Source of the DNA: Albula goreensis
Lineage: Eukaryota > Chordata > Actinopteri > Albuliformes > Albulidae
Assembly: GCA_022829145.1 (NCBI GenBank)
Contig: CM040746.1
Location: 682,001 to 746,000 of the forward strand
Direction: 5' to 3'
Length of the DNA stretch: 64,000 bases
Shown here: positions 23,033-36,149 of the stretch, piece after piece
Position numbering within the stretch: the first letter of the stretch is position 1
Layout of the letters: each line of letters starts with the position of its first letter
Made by a program: the position numbers and the translations under genes
Notes under the pieces: generated by a model
What the model was told of the DNA's origin: nothing
Databases searched by the model: none
What the model saw: only the letters and a program-made list of their open reading frames with translations

Positions 23033-23600
23033 AGCCCCAGTGTTTCAGCCCCACTGTGCTTCAGCCCTACACAGACCTCACTGTGTTCCAGCCCCACACA
23101 GACCTCACTGTGTTTCAGCCCCACACAGACCTCACTGTGCTTCAGCCCCACACAGACCTCACTGTCAGCCCCACACAGCTTCAGTCCCACACAGACCTCA
23201 CTGTGCTTCAGCCCCACACAGACCTCACTGTTTTTCAGACCCACACAGACCTCACTGTTTTTCAGCCCCACACAGACCTCACTGTGTTTCAGCCCCACAC
23301 AGACCTCACTGTTTGCCCCACTGTCTTCCCCACACAGACCTGTGTTTCACATTGTGTTTCAGCCCCACACAGACCTCACTGTGTTTCAGCCCCACCCAGA
23401 CCTCACTGTGTTTCAGACCCACTGTGCTTCAGCCACACCAGACCTCACTGTGTTTCAGACCCACTGTGCTTCAGCCACACCAGACCTCACTGTGTTTCAG
23501 ACCCACTGTGCTTCAGCCACACCAGACCTCACTGTGTTTCAGCCCCACTGTGCTTCAGTCCCACAGACCTCATTGTGCTTCAACCCACTATGCGTTAGAC
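23033..23600. repeat. Compound minisatellite: 27-bp unit and derived 42-bp unit
   Basis: The left part repeats CACTGTGTTTCAGCCCCACA plus CAGACCT (27 bp) about 10-12 times. The right part (about 23,400-23,560) repeats a 42-bp unit that alternates CAGACCTCACTGTGTTTCAG with ACCCACTGTGCTTCAGCCACAC, three to four near-perfect copies. Both periods are multiples of 3, so the plus strand stays open in two frames for about 180-190 codons (His/Pro/Thr-rich). There is no start context, splice site or family similarity to support translation. Confidence 0.93.
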
Positions 23601-24099
23601 ACCCTAATGCGTTCCTAACCCTGCACCCTAATTCCACATTCAACCAGTATGCCATTTTGTGAATTTTTTTTCCAAATTCAAAATCAATATCAATATCATT
23701 TTCCATTCCCGACATGTCACACAACCACTCACTGCCAGCACTTAAGTCAAAACGCAGAAACGCACAAAGCACAAGCTCTGCAATTCCAGATGGTCGGAAA
23801 GGAGGGGAGGGGAGAGATTCTCAAAATGGCAGTCGTTTTTAATCATTTTTCAAGCATATAGTTACGGGGTCTGAGTCAATTGAAATGGAACTGGTTTCAT
23901 GTGGGAGCCAGCTGAAAGTCAGCTAAGTGAAAGCTTGAGTTAAAGGGGCATTCCACTTTGGTAAGACTTTAAGGTCTATAGTCTTCTTACCTCTAGTTTA
24001 TCTTTATGAATGAGGTAGAATTGAACAGCCGGGTAAGTTTCATTAGCGTCATCACTCCTTCGCGGCCACACTTAGTTGGATGGGAGCCTATACATGCAC

Positions 24100-24240
24100 A
24101 AACTGAGTATATGATGACCTCATCATCCTCTGACAACATAGGCAGACTGTGATTGGTGGTGTGTCTGCAATGTGGAAAGAAGAGAAGGCTTGTCGTCATG
24201 TGAATCAGAGTAATCCTGTCATAGCTGCCTTCCCCTTGTT
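24100..24240 (+). mobile_element. SINE tail fragment (family of the 37.24-37.62 kb copy)
   Basis: TCATCCTCTGACAACATAGG followed by CAGACTGTGATTGGTGGTGT and GTCTGCAATGTGGAAAGAAG matches, with scattered differences, the 3' part of the SINE near 37,487-37,560 (TCATCCTCCGATGACACGGG, then ATTGATGGTGTGTCTGCAAT). The tRNA-like head is missing or unrecognisable here. Confidence 0.6.
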
Positions 24241-24744
24241 AGGGGTGTAAAACCCGGGCTGCCTGAAGTTGACAAAAAAGAAACCAATGTTTGATGGCTC
24301 ACTGCTAAATGTTAGCTGGCAAGCTGTGGGTGAGAGATGCTGGTTCCTTCAGTTCTCTGACAAATGCCTTCCTCTTCCAGATGAAAGCTAGAGGGTAAGT
24401 GTATTCATCTTGCCAGGTCATTTGTAAACTCAATGAGTCTAACCTGGGTAAATGAATAAATAATGCCATGTGCCATGCTGTGTGGGCGGATTCCTGTTAT
24501 CCTGAGCGGCAGTCACAGGAATGCTGGGAAGACTGGTGTCTGAGTGGAATGCCACTGCTAGAGTCCTGATAACAGTATCTTTATCTGTGTTGAGGGAGCC
24601 CTGGCCGCCGAGAGTCTAGAAGCTTCCTGGAACTCTGCTGGAGAGGAACGCTATCGCTCCCTGCCCCGGCCTCTCACTTTGCTGCCACTGGCACCCTGCC
24701 AGGTGAGGACACCCAGCCATGTGGCGACTGGTCGCCTTTCCCCA

Positions 24745-25010
24745 CACAACCCTACACACACACACACACACTCCCCCAACATCCAAAAACATGCTCACAA
24801 TACACACATCCCCAGACCCAAACACTAACACCCAAACGCACACACTCATATGCAACAATACCTAAAACACTAGCCCCAACACCCAAATACACATACATGC
24901 ACTAGCAACATCCAAACACACACAAATAAATATGCCTCCAGCACTCAAACATACACACACACACACACAGCCATCCAATGATCAACACCTTGACACAAAT
25001 ATATGCGCCC
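24745..25010. repeat. CA-rich low-complexity block
   Basis: Short CA runs with recurrent ACATCCAAACACACA and CCCCAACACCCAAA words; a decayed array with no fixed period. Confidence 0.8.
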
Positions 25011-28000
25011 AGGCACAGCAAGAGGTAGACTTCCAAAATTTTGTGAATTTAAAAAAAGAAATTTAAGGGATTTTCATAAACCTGTATTTGGAGGAGGAGG
25101 GGAGTGAATAATTCATGAGTAATCCACACAAACAACCTCCCAACTCAGGGCTGGAGATAGATCCTCCATTATGTAAAACTGTGTGAAAGAGACCTTTATG
25201 GCACAAAGCTGCGTGGAAAACTACAAAACCAAATAAAACTTTCACATCGTGAGAACAATCTGCAAAATCGGCGGTGCTGAAATTCTCCAGGGAAATTCCT
25301 TATTGCGTTGTTGGCCGCGGTGTCTCAGTTCTGTCTCCAGAAACAGAGGCTAAAGGAGGGCCCTGTTCCTCTGAACGCTCGCTGCCGCTATCTATGCCGC
25401 TGGGCCGCTGCCATCCCATCAGCCCTTGCCGTCCTCCTACCGCAGCCCCGAAGCCCCTCCAAGCAAAAGCATGCTGCGCAAACAGCGCCCCTTTATGCGC
25501 ATGCTGCGCAGACAGTAACTCCTTTATGCACACGCACATGGAGGGGATCAGGCAACTTCTTACACGTGACTCCCCCGAAATGCCCAAGCTTAACACTGGA
25601 GTAACAGCCTGCCAACATAAATGATACGCTCTTTAAGTTCAAGAAACAGTAAATCTGCCACACCATGCATCCCTCTTTCACAATGTAAATACAACAGTGT
25701 GCCCTTGTTTGGTTTAATTTAGCAGGAAGTGGCCATGTTATATAAATAAATAAATATATAAATAAATAAATACTAAGGGTAAACATGTAGGAGAGAGAGA
25801 GCTGATGCTTGCTCAGTACAGAGACTGCAGGGTGGACTGAAAACAATCCCAGGAGGAGAGGCCAGACAGGAGTGGGCGTACCTGACCCTGGATGCTGAAA
25901 GATTCAGGGCAGAGCCATGTAGAGAGAGAGAGAGTTGCCTCAACAGAAGTTTAAAATGCTTGGTCGTCACGTGATTACCGTAGACTTCAAATAGTTCTAG
26001 AAAGTTCTCTGCGGGAAATTTGAATGTGTAAATACAGAGAGACAGAAGTGAGATTTGTGGTAATCTGCAGTCAATAAATGCATTGATTTACAATATTTAT
26101 ATAGCACACCGACATGTGTGTGTAGTTACATCAATATGTTGTTTTTTTAAAAAGTAAAATTTGGTACTATTTGAGAATTAGTGTGAACAGCTAACGTGGT
26201 CTGCCTTGTTTACATATTTTAGGCTAACGTTACTTTACAGAAGGAGACAGGTGACTATCAATGATTGTATGAATGAATTCATTAAATAAATCTCTAATAA
26301 ACTCAGAAACATGATTAGCATGTCAAGCAGTTTGTCTCCCCTTTCCTTCGTGCTGTCCTTGCATATAGTCTCCACCATATGGTACACTGTGTTGCTTGGG
26401 GATGCTCCAATCGCTCGAAGAAAGTACGAATGCACGGTTTTCCGCGCTGACACGGAGAAGAGATCAAATCAGCCGGAGCGACTTTACTATCACTAAAGAT
26501 TACATCAACAATAAAATATGTGAGTTAATCACATATACAGGTAATAGTCAACAGAATCACAAATCCCAAAAACGCTCAACCCATAAGTTGTGTTTTTGTT
26601 TAGGAGTCTTAAATATGCGCTCTAAATCCATATCAATAGTGATATATCACAAAAAAGCTCTCTTCGTTATTACTGTGTAATGTTAGCATGTACTCCAAAA
26701 TGGATAGACTCATTTCACCACCTCCATCCACCACTACACAACCACACACCCCAATTTTATATTTAACTGGCATTTAACTCATTCCACCGCAAAAACACCA
26801 AGTTTAGAAGCCTTTTTCTCAGATTCCACAACGTTGGATAAAATGACATTAAAGAGGAAACAGAATTTACAATAGGCTGTTTGTGGTTAATGTTATGTGT
26901 TTCTAACTTTATCCAGTATCCTAGCCTAATCTGTTATCTGTTAACGTTTCCTAAATCTACTAATCTAGTGGGGATAATCCACAAACATGCTTCAATTCAC
27001 ATGTTAATTTGATTCAGATCTTCTGATAATAATACAATCTGATTCTTTAAACTTCTTACCCTTTAAAAGTGCATCATAAACAGTCAATTTTGCTGCAACT
27101 CCAGTGCATTGCTAGTATTTGCTGATAACTTCCAGGGACTATTGAGACGCTCAATGATCCACCATTACTATAAAACAAATGGTCCATTGGAGTGAATGGA
27201 GATGACGCAACACTCTCTCTACATGGCTCTGGTTCAGGGTGTACCTGTGGGCGTATCATGATGTGTGTTTCTGTGGGTGTTTCATTGTGTGTTTTGGGAC
27301 TTTCAAAGTGACAGGGCACATTTCAGGGTGTGTTTGAGGAAGTTGGGGAAGCTACTCTGATAAAAGTTAATGAAGCTACCAATTACTTGAGACCAAAAGC
27401 AGTTAAGCTACAGCACACCTACCAATAAGAAAAGTGTAGTTAACTGAAATAAAGGCACTTTTATTAAGAAATGTATTTCTAAATGTATCTATTTTATAAC
27501 TGTATTAAAAATAGTATACACCAGAGACACTAATGTAATAGTGTTTTGGGGGACAATGGCATTAAAACTGATTACAATAAAAGATCAATATGAAGACAGA
27601 TATTTAAATTTCTGAAACAGAAACATGTAAAGTACACATGTAAACACAATGTTTGTGAAGGAATGACCTAATGTTAACTAGCCAGATGCATTTCTAACAC
27701 TTGATCATTCATGATTTCAGGAAGCTAAAGCCACAAATTCACTAAAATCTAAAATAGTCCATTCCTTTGCCTTAACTGCACCCAGAATCACTGTTCCCAA
27801 ATAACACACTTTGTTTATTAAAATAAAAAAATGTCCCTTGCATCGATAAAACCACTTTGGTACACAAATTGATGCATCACTGCAGCACTGTCCACTGGCC
27901 ACACCCCTTGTTTTTTCATGGATTTCCTTCTTGAAAATGATTTGGTTCATTTCCAACAAACAATTCCACAAAGACAAAGAAACCATGAATCAGAGAGACG

Positions 28001-30430
28001 ACTTTGAATCCTGAGATGATGTTCTTTGCATAGTTAACATAACATCCGTTAGATGACCACACATACTTTCACATAATCACACCACACACATATAGGCATA
28101 GACTATACATTAATTAATTATCATGAAATATTACATTTTATATCATATTGTATAATCAATGACTTTGTACTTTGCTACAAATGGATGTGACGTGGGTAAG
28201 GTGACCAAGAGATTACCTAAAGGATTTTTAATAGCTTTTTCCAGGCATATTCTGTCATAATAAATTGGCCATCCAGGACTGAAGTGATTCAATCAAGTAC
28301 CATAGAGGACACAGAATTAGTCCCTCCACAAACCTGAGTAATCGTTAAGAATGTTTTTGTAACACAGAACTTAGTGTGTGATTGAAACAAGTCGACATGT
28401 TTTTAAATGGGAAAATTCAGTGGAACCAAGATTGCACCACCGGGGATGGCACTTAGGCACTGAATTGGTTTTTAAAGCGGTTAAGCTACCACACGCTACT
28501 GGGAAATGTAGTTAAGTTAGGGGCTCTGTTACATGTCGTTACACTGGTTTGCAGGCATGTCAGGGTGTGTTTGTAGTTTCAGATGGACAGTGGCATGGTG
28601 GGCAACTCTGATTTCCTAGCAACTATGCATGCAGGTAATGCAGCGCTGTGAAACATCCACGTCATGGAGTGTCATAATGACCACCATTTAACCACCAATG
28701 AACACCAATAAACCAACTTTTGCCAGATACTCTGTGATCACAGGCACACTCCTGTGATCCCACACATCCCAAGATCACACACACCCCCTTGCGATTACAT
28801 CCCACCCTCCACCTCCAGTGAACAGACATGGCACTTGTGCGTGGAGCAGAGCAGCCACGTGACTATGCTAGGTGGAATTCTTATACAGGCTGTGTGACGG
28901 AAGCAGTGGAACAAACAGGACGCGCTCACTGCTACACCTGCGGTAAGTGCTGACAGAGTTTAATGAGGTAAACGCTTTGACCTCCAATGCCAACAATAAG
29001 GGGGAACTTTCCCCCGGTTTCCCTAGGTCAGGCGAGGTGAGCATCCTGTTTTTAACTTCTTGCTTTAGGAAACCTTCTCCTATATTCAGCTCGGTTCCAC
29101 AGATTCGGCTGAACATATGGCAAACCGTGAGACCTTCTGCATGAGACCCTTCTGCACCCAAAGACGAGGTCCAAATCCAGCCAAAACCAAGAATCGCACA
29201 AATCTTAAAAGGCATTCACACCAAAACATGACATTTTTTTTTTAATTTTTCAAATTTCCAAGTTTAAAGAAGAGATTTTAATTTCTCTCCATGGTGGAGA
29301 GTGCTGAAGATTACTGAGGAGCAGAATGATCATTAAAGAACAAGCTTATCTCAGTCTGGTCAGCAGGTGGTCCATATTAGATTCACATTAGGTTCCCCAT
29401 TGGTTGGTATTAGGTTGGGAATGCAGCGTGAATGCAGCGCTCGAGCGATTGCAGCACTCCATAGAGAGTCTTGGCGGTAGCAGGACACAGGCTCGGCATG
29501 GCTCATGACAGACAGAGTGTCTGTGGTTTGGCTCCAGGTACAGTAATCTCTCAGGATACTGACAGCGTTATTTAAACAGGCTCGCTGTCGCAAACTTAAG
29601 CAAAGCTTTCAACCTCCTTTTTTTTGGCTGCAAACATACAATTTTCCTAAACACAGCTGTCAGGGTGGATGAAATTGTATTACTGCCGCTTTGAGTTTCC
29701 ATGAAACTGTCTAGCCCTCTGACCCCCACCCCCAAACCCCCACCTCCTCCAAAAATTGTAAGGATATATATTTAAAAAAAAAAAGTTTTCAAATGTTTTT
29801 GTCCCAAAATACCCCTGAATAAGACCCAATATGTCTGAATAAAAAGTGTTTTTTGATTTATGAAGTGGACTTAAAGGTTCAAACATTATTTTTCCACAAA
29901 GAAAAGCTTCTTTTGAAGGAGGTGAACATCGGTGGATTGAAAAGCAGAAATGTCCCTTACTTCACTCCACATTGGCCGACGCTCGGATCAGCATGAGATC
30001 ATCTGTCTTCAAAAACACAAGGGTCCCAGAGAAACAAGCTGGATGGTCCACATCCCACGGTTTCATGCGAGCGGCATTGTGCCATTTTCAACATTGTTTT
30101 TTATGGCTTTTCTATTATTCTGAACAGCTGTGAGAGAATTTTCCAGACTAAAAAAAAAAAAATCCAATTTGGAAGGACCCCGTGTCAATGTCCTGTGTGT
30201 TTGGGAGAAGCTGAAAGAAGGCAATGATGGATGTGTTAGAGTTCTAAACCACATTTTTGTACCAAAGAGAAGATGTACAGCACAACGGATCAGCCAAACA
30301 TGACATCAAGGCGAAAACAGAGAGAAAAACGATCACAATATTTAATTAGGAAAATCTGGAGTCTTACAAAGTAAGTGATCACACTTATGTAATATAATGT
30401 GGTGTCAAAGTTATTAAAACTGCATATAAC
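25010..30430. other. Gene-poor stretch
   Basis: Holds a CpG-richer GC patch (25,305-25,560), an (AAAT)n tract (25,744-25,772) and mostly AT-rich unique DNA. Words resembling a decayed hAT-type repeat (GGGGAAGCTACTCTG at 27,343; AGTTAAGCTAC at 27,399; GGTTAAGCTACC at 28,480) suggest an old non-autonomous transposon between about 27.34 and 28.55 kb, but ends and duplications cannot be fixed. I recognise no exon, including in the open frames at 26,235-26,453 and 28,868-29,215. Confidence 0.45.
25744..25772. repeat. (AAAT)n tetranucleotide repeat
   Basis: ATAAATAAATAAATATATAA followed by ATAAATAAATA; a short imperfect AAAT microsatellite. Confidence 0.85.
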
Positions 30431-30449
30431 TGCTACTATGTAAGTAATA

Positions 30450-31000
30450 ACACTTACATAGCTTTGTGCCACATTTATTAAGACTGCTCAAAAGTACAGA
30501 ATGTACTCCACAGTGATGCGGATGATGATAGTGCTGAGGTTGGCGCAGACTTCCGTTATTATCTTGGAATATGGGGACATCCTGAGGGAATAGTGTTTTC
30601 ACAATAGGGTGCACCTGGTCTTGGCATTATATTCCTTGGCCATCATACAACCCTGCAGAGCAATCATGTGACCCAATGATGGCTGCCCATACCATTACAG
30701 ATCTATCACCGTGTTTAAAAGTTGGCAACAGGCATTGTGGGTTGAAAGCTTCCTTTGGCTTTCTCCAAATGTAAACCCATCCAGATGTATAAAAGGAGTA
30801 AAAGACGACTTTCAACAGACCATATGACTTTTTCTCATCGCTCGGGTTCCAAGTTACACCAGGTTATGAATCTTTGTGCATTAACCTTGCATAAAAGTGG
30901 TATCCAAATGGCAGCCTTGCAACAAATACCAGCTTTGTCAAGCTCACACCATACAGTTTGTTAAGACTAGATCACACAGGTACTGATAATTCAGTGTTAG
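30450..31000 (-). pseudogene. Tc1-like transposase relic
   Basis: Minus-strand translation, read across frames, gives the order expected of a Tc1-family transposase. First comes a degraded ...AAIW.PLL.K.NAQ.F..WC...W..VIWS-type segment (about 30,830-31,000). Then SGWVYIWRKPKEAFNPQCLL and KHGDRSVMVWAAI (30,627-30,815), then HPIVKTLFPQDVPIFQDNNG (about 30,550-30,614), covering the second catalytic Asp region. Frameshifts and a stop separate the parts, and no terminal repeats were found, so this is an old dead copy. It is more diverged than, and a different lineage from, the Tc1 element at 53.2-54.9 kb. Confidence 0.8.
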
Positions 31001-31431
31001 CTTTTGGGAGGCAATAATGTTGGAGTGTTTAACAATTATCCTGTTAAATGCCCTTATGTCACTCAGTGAACTTCAACATGGTCACATGGTCTTCTTTCCT
31101 GATGATGCTAATTTGTGCTTGCCATGCGTTCACCTAATTTCAGACACTGCCCCCCTTGCCACGTTAAACAATGCTGCAGTTTTTGTGAATGATGCGCCTA
31201 TAATTTGGGCATCCACAATTAAGCCTCTCTGTTAGATGCCCCATGTGGCTTGGAAACTAACATATCAAAGTCTTGATTCTCAGACCTCTTTTATAGGTGA
31301 CACGAACTATTGGAATTTAACTTAAACATGACTCACCAGTGTAGCTGCCATTGTAATTGTGATTTAGTTACTTCAAAATTAAAGTCTTTTTTACATGGTA
31401 TTACTGTTTTTATGCCCACCATATCAATGTA

Positions 31432-31697
31432 TATAGGGGGGTCCTCGACTTACGAATGAGTTCCGTTCCTATGACGTGTCATAAGCCGATTTTCGACATA
31501 AGTTGGAATTTATACCTAAATTAACACCAGAAACGGTAATAAAAAAGACGGAACAATTCCATATCTTTATTTCTGTGGTCATATTTACGAACCAAACCGC
31601 TTAGGTCGAAACTAGGATTTAAGTAATTTATGGGAGTACGTCATAACCACGAAACGACATAACTCGAGACCGTCGTAACCTGAGGACCTCCTGTATA
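31432..31697. mobile_element. Palindromic MITE-like element
   Basis: The left end TATAGGGGGGTCCTCGACTTACGA and the reverse complement of the right end, TATACAGGAGGTCCTCAGGT followed by TACGACG, form inverted termini. The interior carries CGACATAA and GTCATAA-type words in inverted order. The 266-bp element lacks coding capacity. Flanking TATA/GTATA could be the target duplication (TA or longer). This is a non-autonomous DNA transposon; the superfamily is not certain. Confidence 0.65.
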
Positions 31698-32129
31698 CAC
31701 ATTTACATATGCATGTATGTATGTGTCTGGGCTTAATACTGTAACCCAAAACTGGGTAGTCTAAGAGCTCACAGGCACATTGAGATTTTCTCTCTAGAAG
31801 AGGAATGAGTGGAGCATTGAAGAAAAAAAAAGTAGAAGCAGAAATGGCTGTGAGTCACGTTGCACGTTGTTTTTCAGACACAATTGCCCTGCATCTACTT
31901 CCTTGCTGCTCCAATAACATCACCACTGCCACCACACTGCCCTGGGGTAATGGGGGTCACATGGGCAAAATCATCCCTACCTCTACTCAGGATGACCCGC
32001 AAAATAAAACAGTCAGCAAGAGCGCAACTGTACCCTTATCAAGAAGCAACCTGGTGTGAAAACCACACAGCTGCATGTCCAACAAGTCATGAAATTGCAG
32101 TGAGACTCAGAGGAGACGCTTCACAATAA

Positions 32130-32420
32130 TCACACAGTGCTCCAAGCAGTTGAGCAGCACCATGCTAACAGCACTACAGGAGAGACCTAGAATAACAAGA
32201 CTACAAGACTTTGATATAGCATAAAACAATGCTAACAGAGCTACAGGATGGAGCAAGAGCAACATCATACCAACAGCCCAACAGTAGAGGCCTAGCACAG
32301 CTAAAGAGTGACAGCACTTGGCGAAAGAGCTAGCACAGCATCACACTTGAAGTCTAGCAGCCTAAATCTAGCACATCTCTGGACTAACAGCCCTACAGGA
32401 GGGAGCTAGCACAGTGCCTG
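32130..32420. repeat. Degenerate repeat with AGCAC/GCTAACAG/CTACAGGA words
   Basis: Imperfect recurrence of CATGCTAACAGCACTACAGG, AATGCTAACAGAGCTACAGG and AACAGCCCTACAGGAGGGAG with spacing of about 60 bp or multiples. An old minisatellite. Confidence 0.6.
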
Positions 32421-35400
32421 ACTCCACATTCATTGCAGAGTGATGGCACAGCACCAGATAGAGAATCTTTAAGGGAAGGGTGAGATGTCGCAGACAGAAA
32501 AATGTTGTTAGAATGTATTAATCATTGTGAGTGACAATCCCCAAAACATAACCGACGCTAAATCAGCCTAAGAGCCGCGCTCACAAAGGGAAAGGCAGAG
32601 AAAGAGGTGTGTTTATGGGAGCGAGAGAAGGTGTGTGTTTAACGGCTCCCCTTGTAAGGAGTGGAAGATCAGTCCCAACAGCCTGCAATAAATCAGCCAA
32701 TTACAGCCAGAGGATGATCTTGCCGTTGCCTCGCGAGTCACTGCGCTCTCAAGAGTTTAAGATGCCGTGACTAACAGGCCCACGTCTGACTGGGCAGAAA
32801 CCCCCAGGGCTTTAGAACATCAACAGGTATGATTCTCTATCAAAAACTTTATTCTTAACAGTGGTACTGCCATGAAAAATCGAAACACTTGAAAACATCA
32901 GAATGTTAGCTCTGATAATCCATTGCCTTGAAGACAAATTCTTCTGCGAAATGACGCGACAAAAATTTCTCCCCAAAACGTCAGTGTGACTGCCGTCGGC
33001 TGTGCAGACCTGAACCAAAACAGAGCAGAACCAGTGCATCATAGCAGTACAGTATTTTCCCCATCCAGCACTGAAAGAAAACCTTGTTCAATTCTGTCTC
33101 TTGGGTCATTTTAAGGCGGTGGCGAAATGAATCTCAAAAATAAATTTCCCCCTACAGCAGTGGAGTTCCTTCCCCTTGCCAACAGTGGCTGTTTGCGTTA
33201 TGAACAATAACTGTCACTCAGATTTTATCTGACCCATAAAGAAGTGGACTTTCATGGGCTGAGATTGCCTTCACACAAAGCAGCAGTGAGCAGCACAGTG
33301 GCCTGCACAGTCGTCCTGGACCGCCCGGACTGTGGTGAAAATAAGGTCATTTCTCATGTCCCACAATACACTGCACCCACTCTGGTCTCATGATGGGAGG
33401 GGGTGGGGGGGGGGGGGTGGGGTGTGAGCAGGGGTCTCAGGATAATTTTAGCCCGATGACAAAACCGTTTTGTTTCTGCCGTTTGAATGTTGTTTGTGTT
33501 TGCAGGAAGTGGCGGCAGTAAAGACGCCCTGTGAAAGAAAAGGGGAGAGAGGAAAGGAAAGCAAAGAAGAAAAGCGTATGGAAGCAGCGGACTTTCGGCA
33601 GCGCTGTGTTGCGCTCCACAGCCACAACGGCGCAATCAACACAGGAAACTCCCAAGGGGCTCAAAGAGAGACGCCACATTCAAACCGATACTGAAAAACA
33701 TGCTCACGCACAGTCACACACACAAACACACTCATACACACAGTCACACACACATATATACACAATCACACAGATACACATACACTTATAAACACATAAT
33801 CTCACACACTCATTCACAGCACTACACACACATACTCACTTCAATATCCACACAAAGACGGTGTCTATAAACTTTTTATATGATTATATATGAATTATAC
33901 TATTTCATATGAAATGATGCACATGGATTATCTATAACGCAAATTACTGTACAAATGAGAATCTTCTGTTGTCTCATAATTTCGGAGATTTGTGAGGTAA
34001 AGTCCACCCTGTGCCCCATACATGAGTAGCCTGGCATGTTGAATCTGAGGAGACAAATTCAGACCCTAGAGGACTGTTGACTGATAACTTAAGAAAGCAG
34101 AAGACAGATATGCATAAGATAAATGACTCTACCCAGCTATCATTAGGCACTCCTTTAATTAAAAATTAAATTAATTCCCTTTTCTTTGCATTTTTCACAG
34201 ACATGTGTCTGTCTGTGCACAGACGAGAATGCAGCCGCCATTCCAAGCAGCACAGCTTCAGATCGCACTCTGCACTCCAGGCCACTACGGGAGGTTAGGG
34301 GGTCCAGGGTGGTCGAAGTTACAGATTCTTACAGATGTAAAGTGACACTGGTCTTTTGTGCAAGAATCAGACCTGCGCATTCTGCAGCCACCTTTACCAC
34401 AAGAACAGAAACCACGGACATTTAGCGCAGAAGGGAAACACAGACAACAAACGCAGACTAATATTGATCTTCTTTTCAGCATGTGTGACATGAGCAGCTG
34501 TTGGGCTGAAAGTGAAGCAGATCTCAGACGGGACAGCTGCTCCTGGCTGTGAGTAAATGAATGATAAGACAGACTGTGCTTTCCTGTCCGTTTGCCCACA
34601 CAGAGCGCAGGCCATGTCCCGTCTCAGACATGACGTACACGGTCCAACCAGCGGTCCTGTCAGTCGCTCTCGTCTCTCAAACGTCTTTCGTGAGCTAATT
34701 TCTCCTGGATTTTTATCTGGTCGCCACAGTGAGAGGACACCGTGCAAATCTTCAGAGTTAGAGGACCTATATTCATCCCTCAGTCTGTCAGTCTCCAAGT
34801 TGTACTTGGGTGACCACACATGATCAGTAGGGTGAATCTAGAAACTGGCCAGGATTGGTGGTTTAGGTACAGCTGCGGACGATCTCGTCTCCTGGTTGGG
34901 GTCTGGATTTGCGTAGCGAGAACTAACCCAGAGATCAGAGGTTAAGGGTGACTGCGACCACCACATGCCACGACATTCAGCTGCTACGTTCAGATACAGC
35001 TGGACGGAGGGAATTGGAGGATCTGAAATCTGAGTAAAATCAGATAACATTTTAAAGGCTTTTAAGTATGTGCAGAAGACAGTTGGGGTTCAGTCTCTCT
35101 GAAATGCAGCAATTAGAGACCTCCCCAGCTCAGCCACAGCTGTGTCTCTTGGGGACCATCAACTCCCCATGAGTCAGAAGGGGGGTTAATTGATAAGCTG
35201 TCGACAAGCGGAGTGTGTGTGAGGGCCGGATCACACATGCACAAAAAACACCAACAGCAGTGACAAGAAAAAATAAATAGGAAAAAAAAGAAATGAAAAA
35301 AATAAACACTTTTGCACTTTCACACAACGCACTCAAAACAACATCTTATTCCTTTTCCCTGCAGGTAGAAGGGAAGAAAGAAGAACTCTCTGGAAAAGGG

Positions 35401-36149
35401 AAGGTTGCACTGGAAATGCTAATTATTCATTTACACCAACGCCACCGAAAAGATTTACATACTTTACCATGGTAACACCGGTACCTCCTTCCATCATCAT
35501 TTACACAAGAAATCTGCAATCTTTCATGTAATTGTGCGTTTGTTTTTTAATTATTATTGCTGTTTTACTAATAAAGAGAGGATTTATTGGTAATAGATCT
35601 CCTCTTTGTTTAATTTACTTACAGTACAGCCAATATACATCATCAGTGTATATTTTCCTGTTGAGTAGGGTCTTTTGAATGTCTTGATTTTACTTCAGAT
35701 ATGAAAAGTGCAGAGAAAATGGCTGACCTTGGCCTTCATCTGATTGTGAGTATCCAGCATTTGCCTCTCCCCCAGCTGCTCTAAACACACAGACCTTACC
35801 TCTGGTCATTGTTAGCACAGATCTGTCACTCAGATTTACACTGACTGACAGCTCACCAAAAACACACACTCACAGAACTGAAGGTCAACAGCACAAACAG
35901 ACGTGTACGTGCTCGTAACACTCTGAGCCAGTGGGGAAAGACCATGGTTGCTGGGTACCTGAAGACTTTGGTTTTTGTGGTATGGAACAATAAATGATCT
36001 CTACTAGGTGAAGTGCGACATTTACGATTTTTGATTGTGTCTATGATTCAGGGTGCCACTGAGATGCTGAACGCATGGTTCTTTGGAGAAGACACACAGG
36101 ACTGAAGCACTGAGTCAACATGTCAAGGTGCCAGAGCTACTAATCACTG

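Noticed and set aside
23008-23662. 180-192-codon His/Pro/Thr-rich plus-strand ORFs and a minus-strand ORF with repeated EVCVGLK
   Set aside because: All come from the 27/42-bp minisatellite, whose period is a multiple of 3.
34180-34830. Overlapping ORFs on both strands suggesting an exon
   Set aside because: No domain, no consistent splice pair and no recognisable residues; composition alone explains the open frames.
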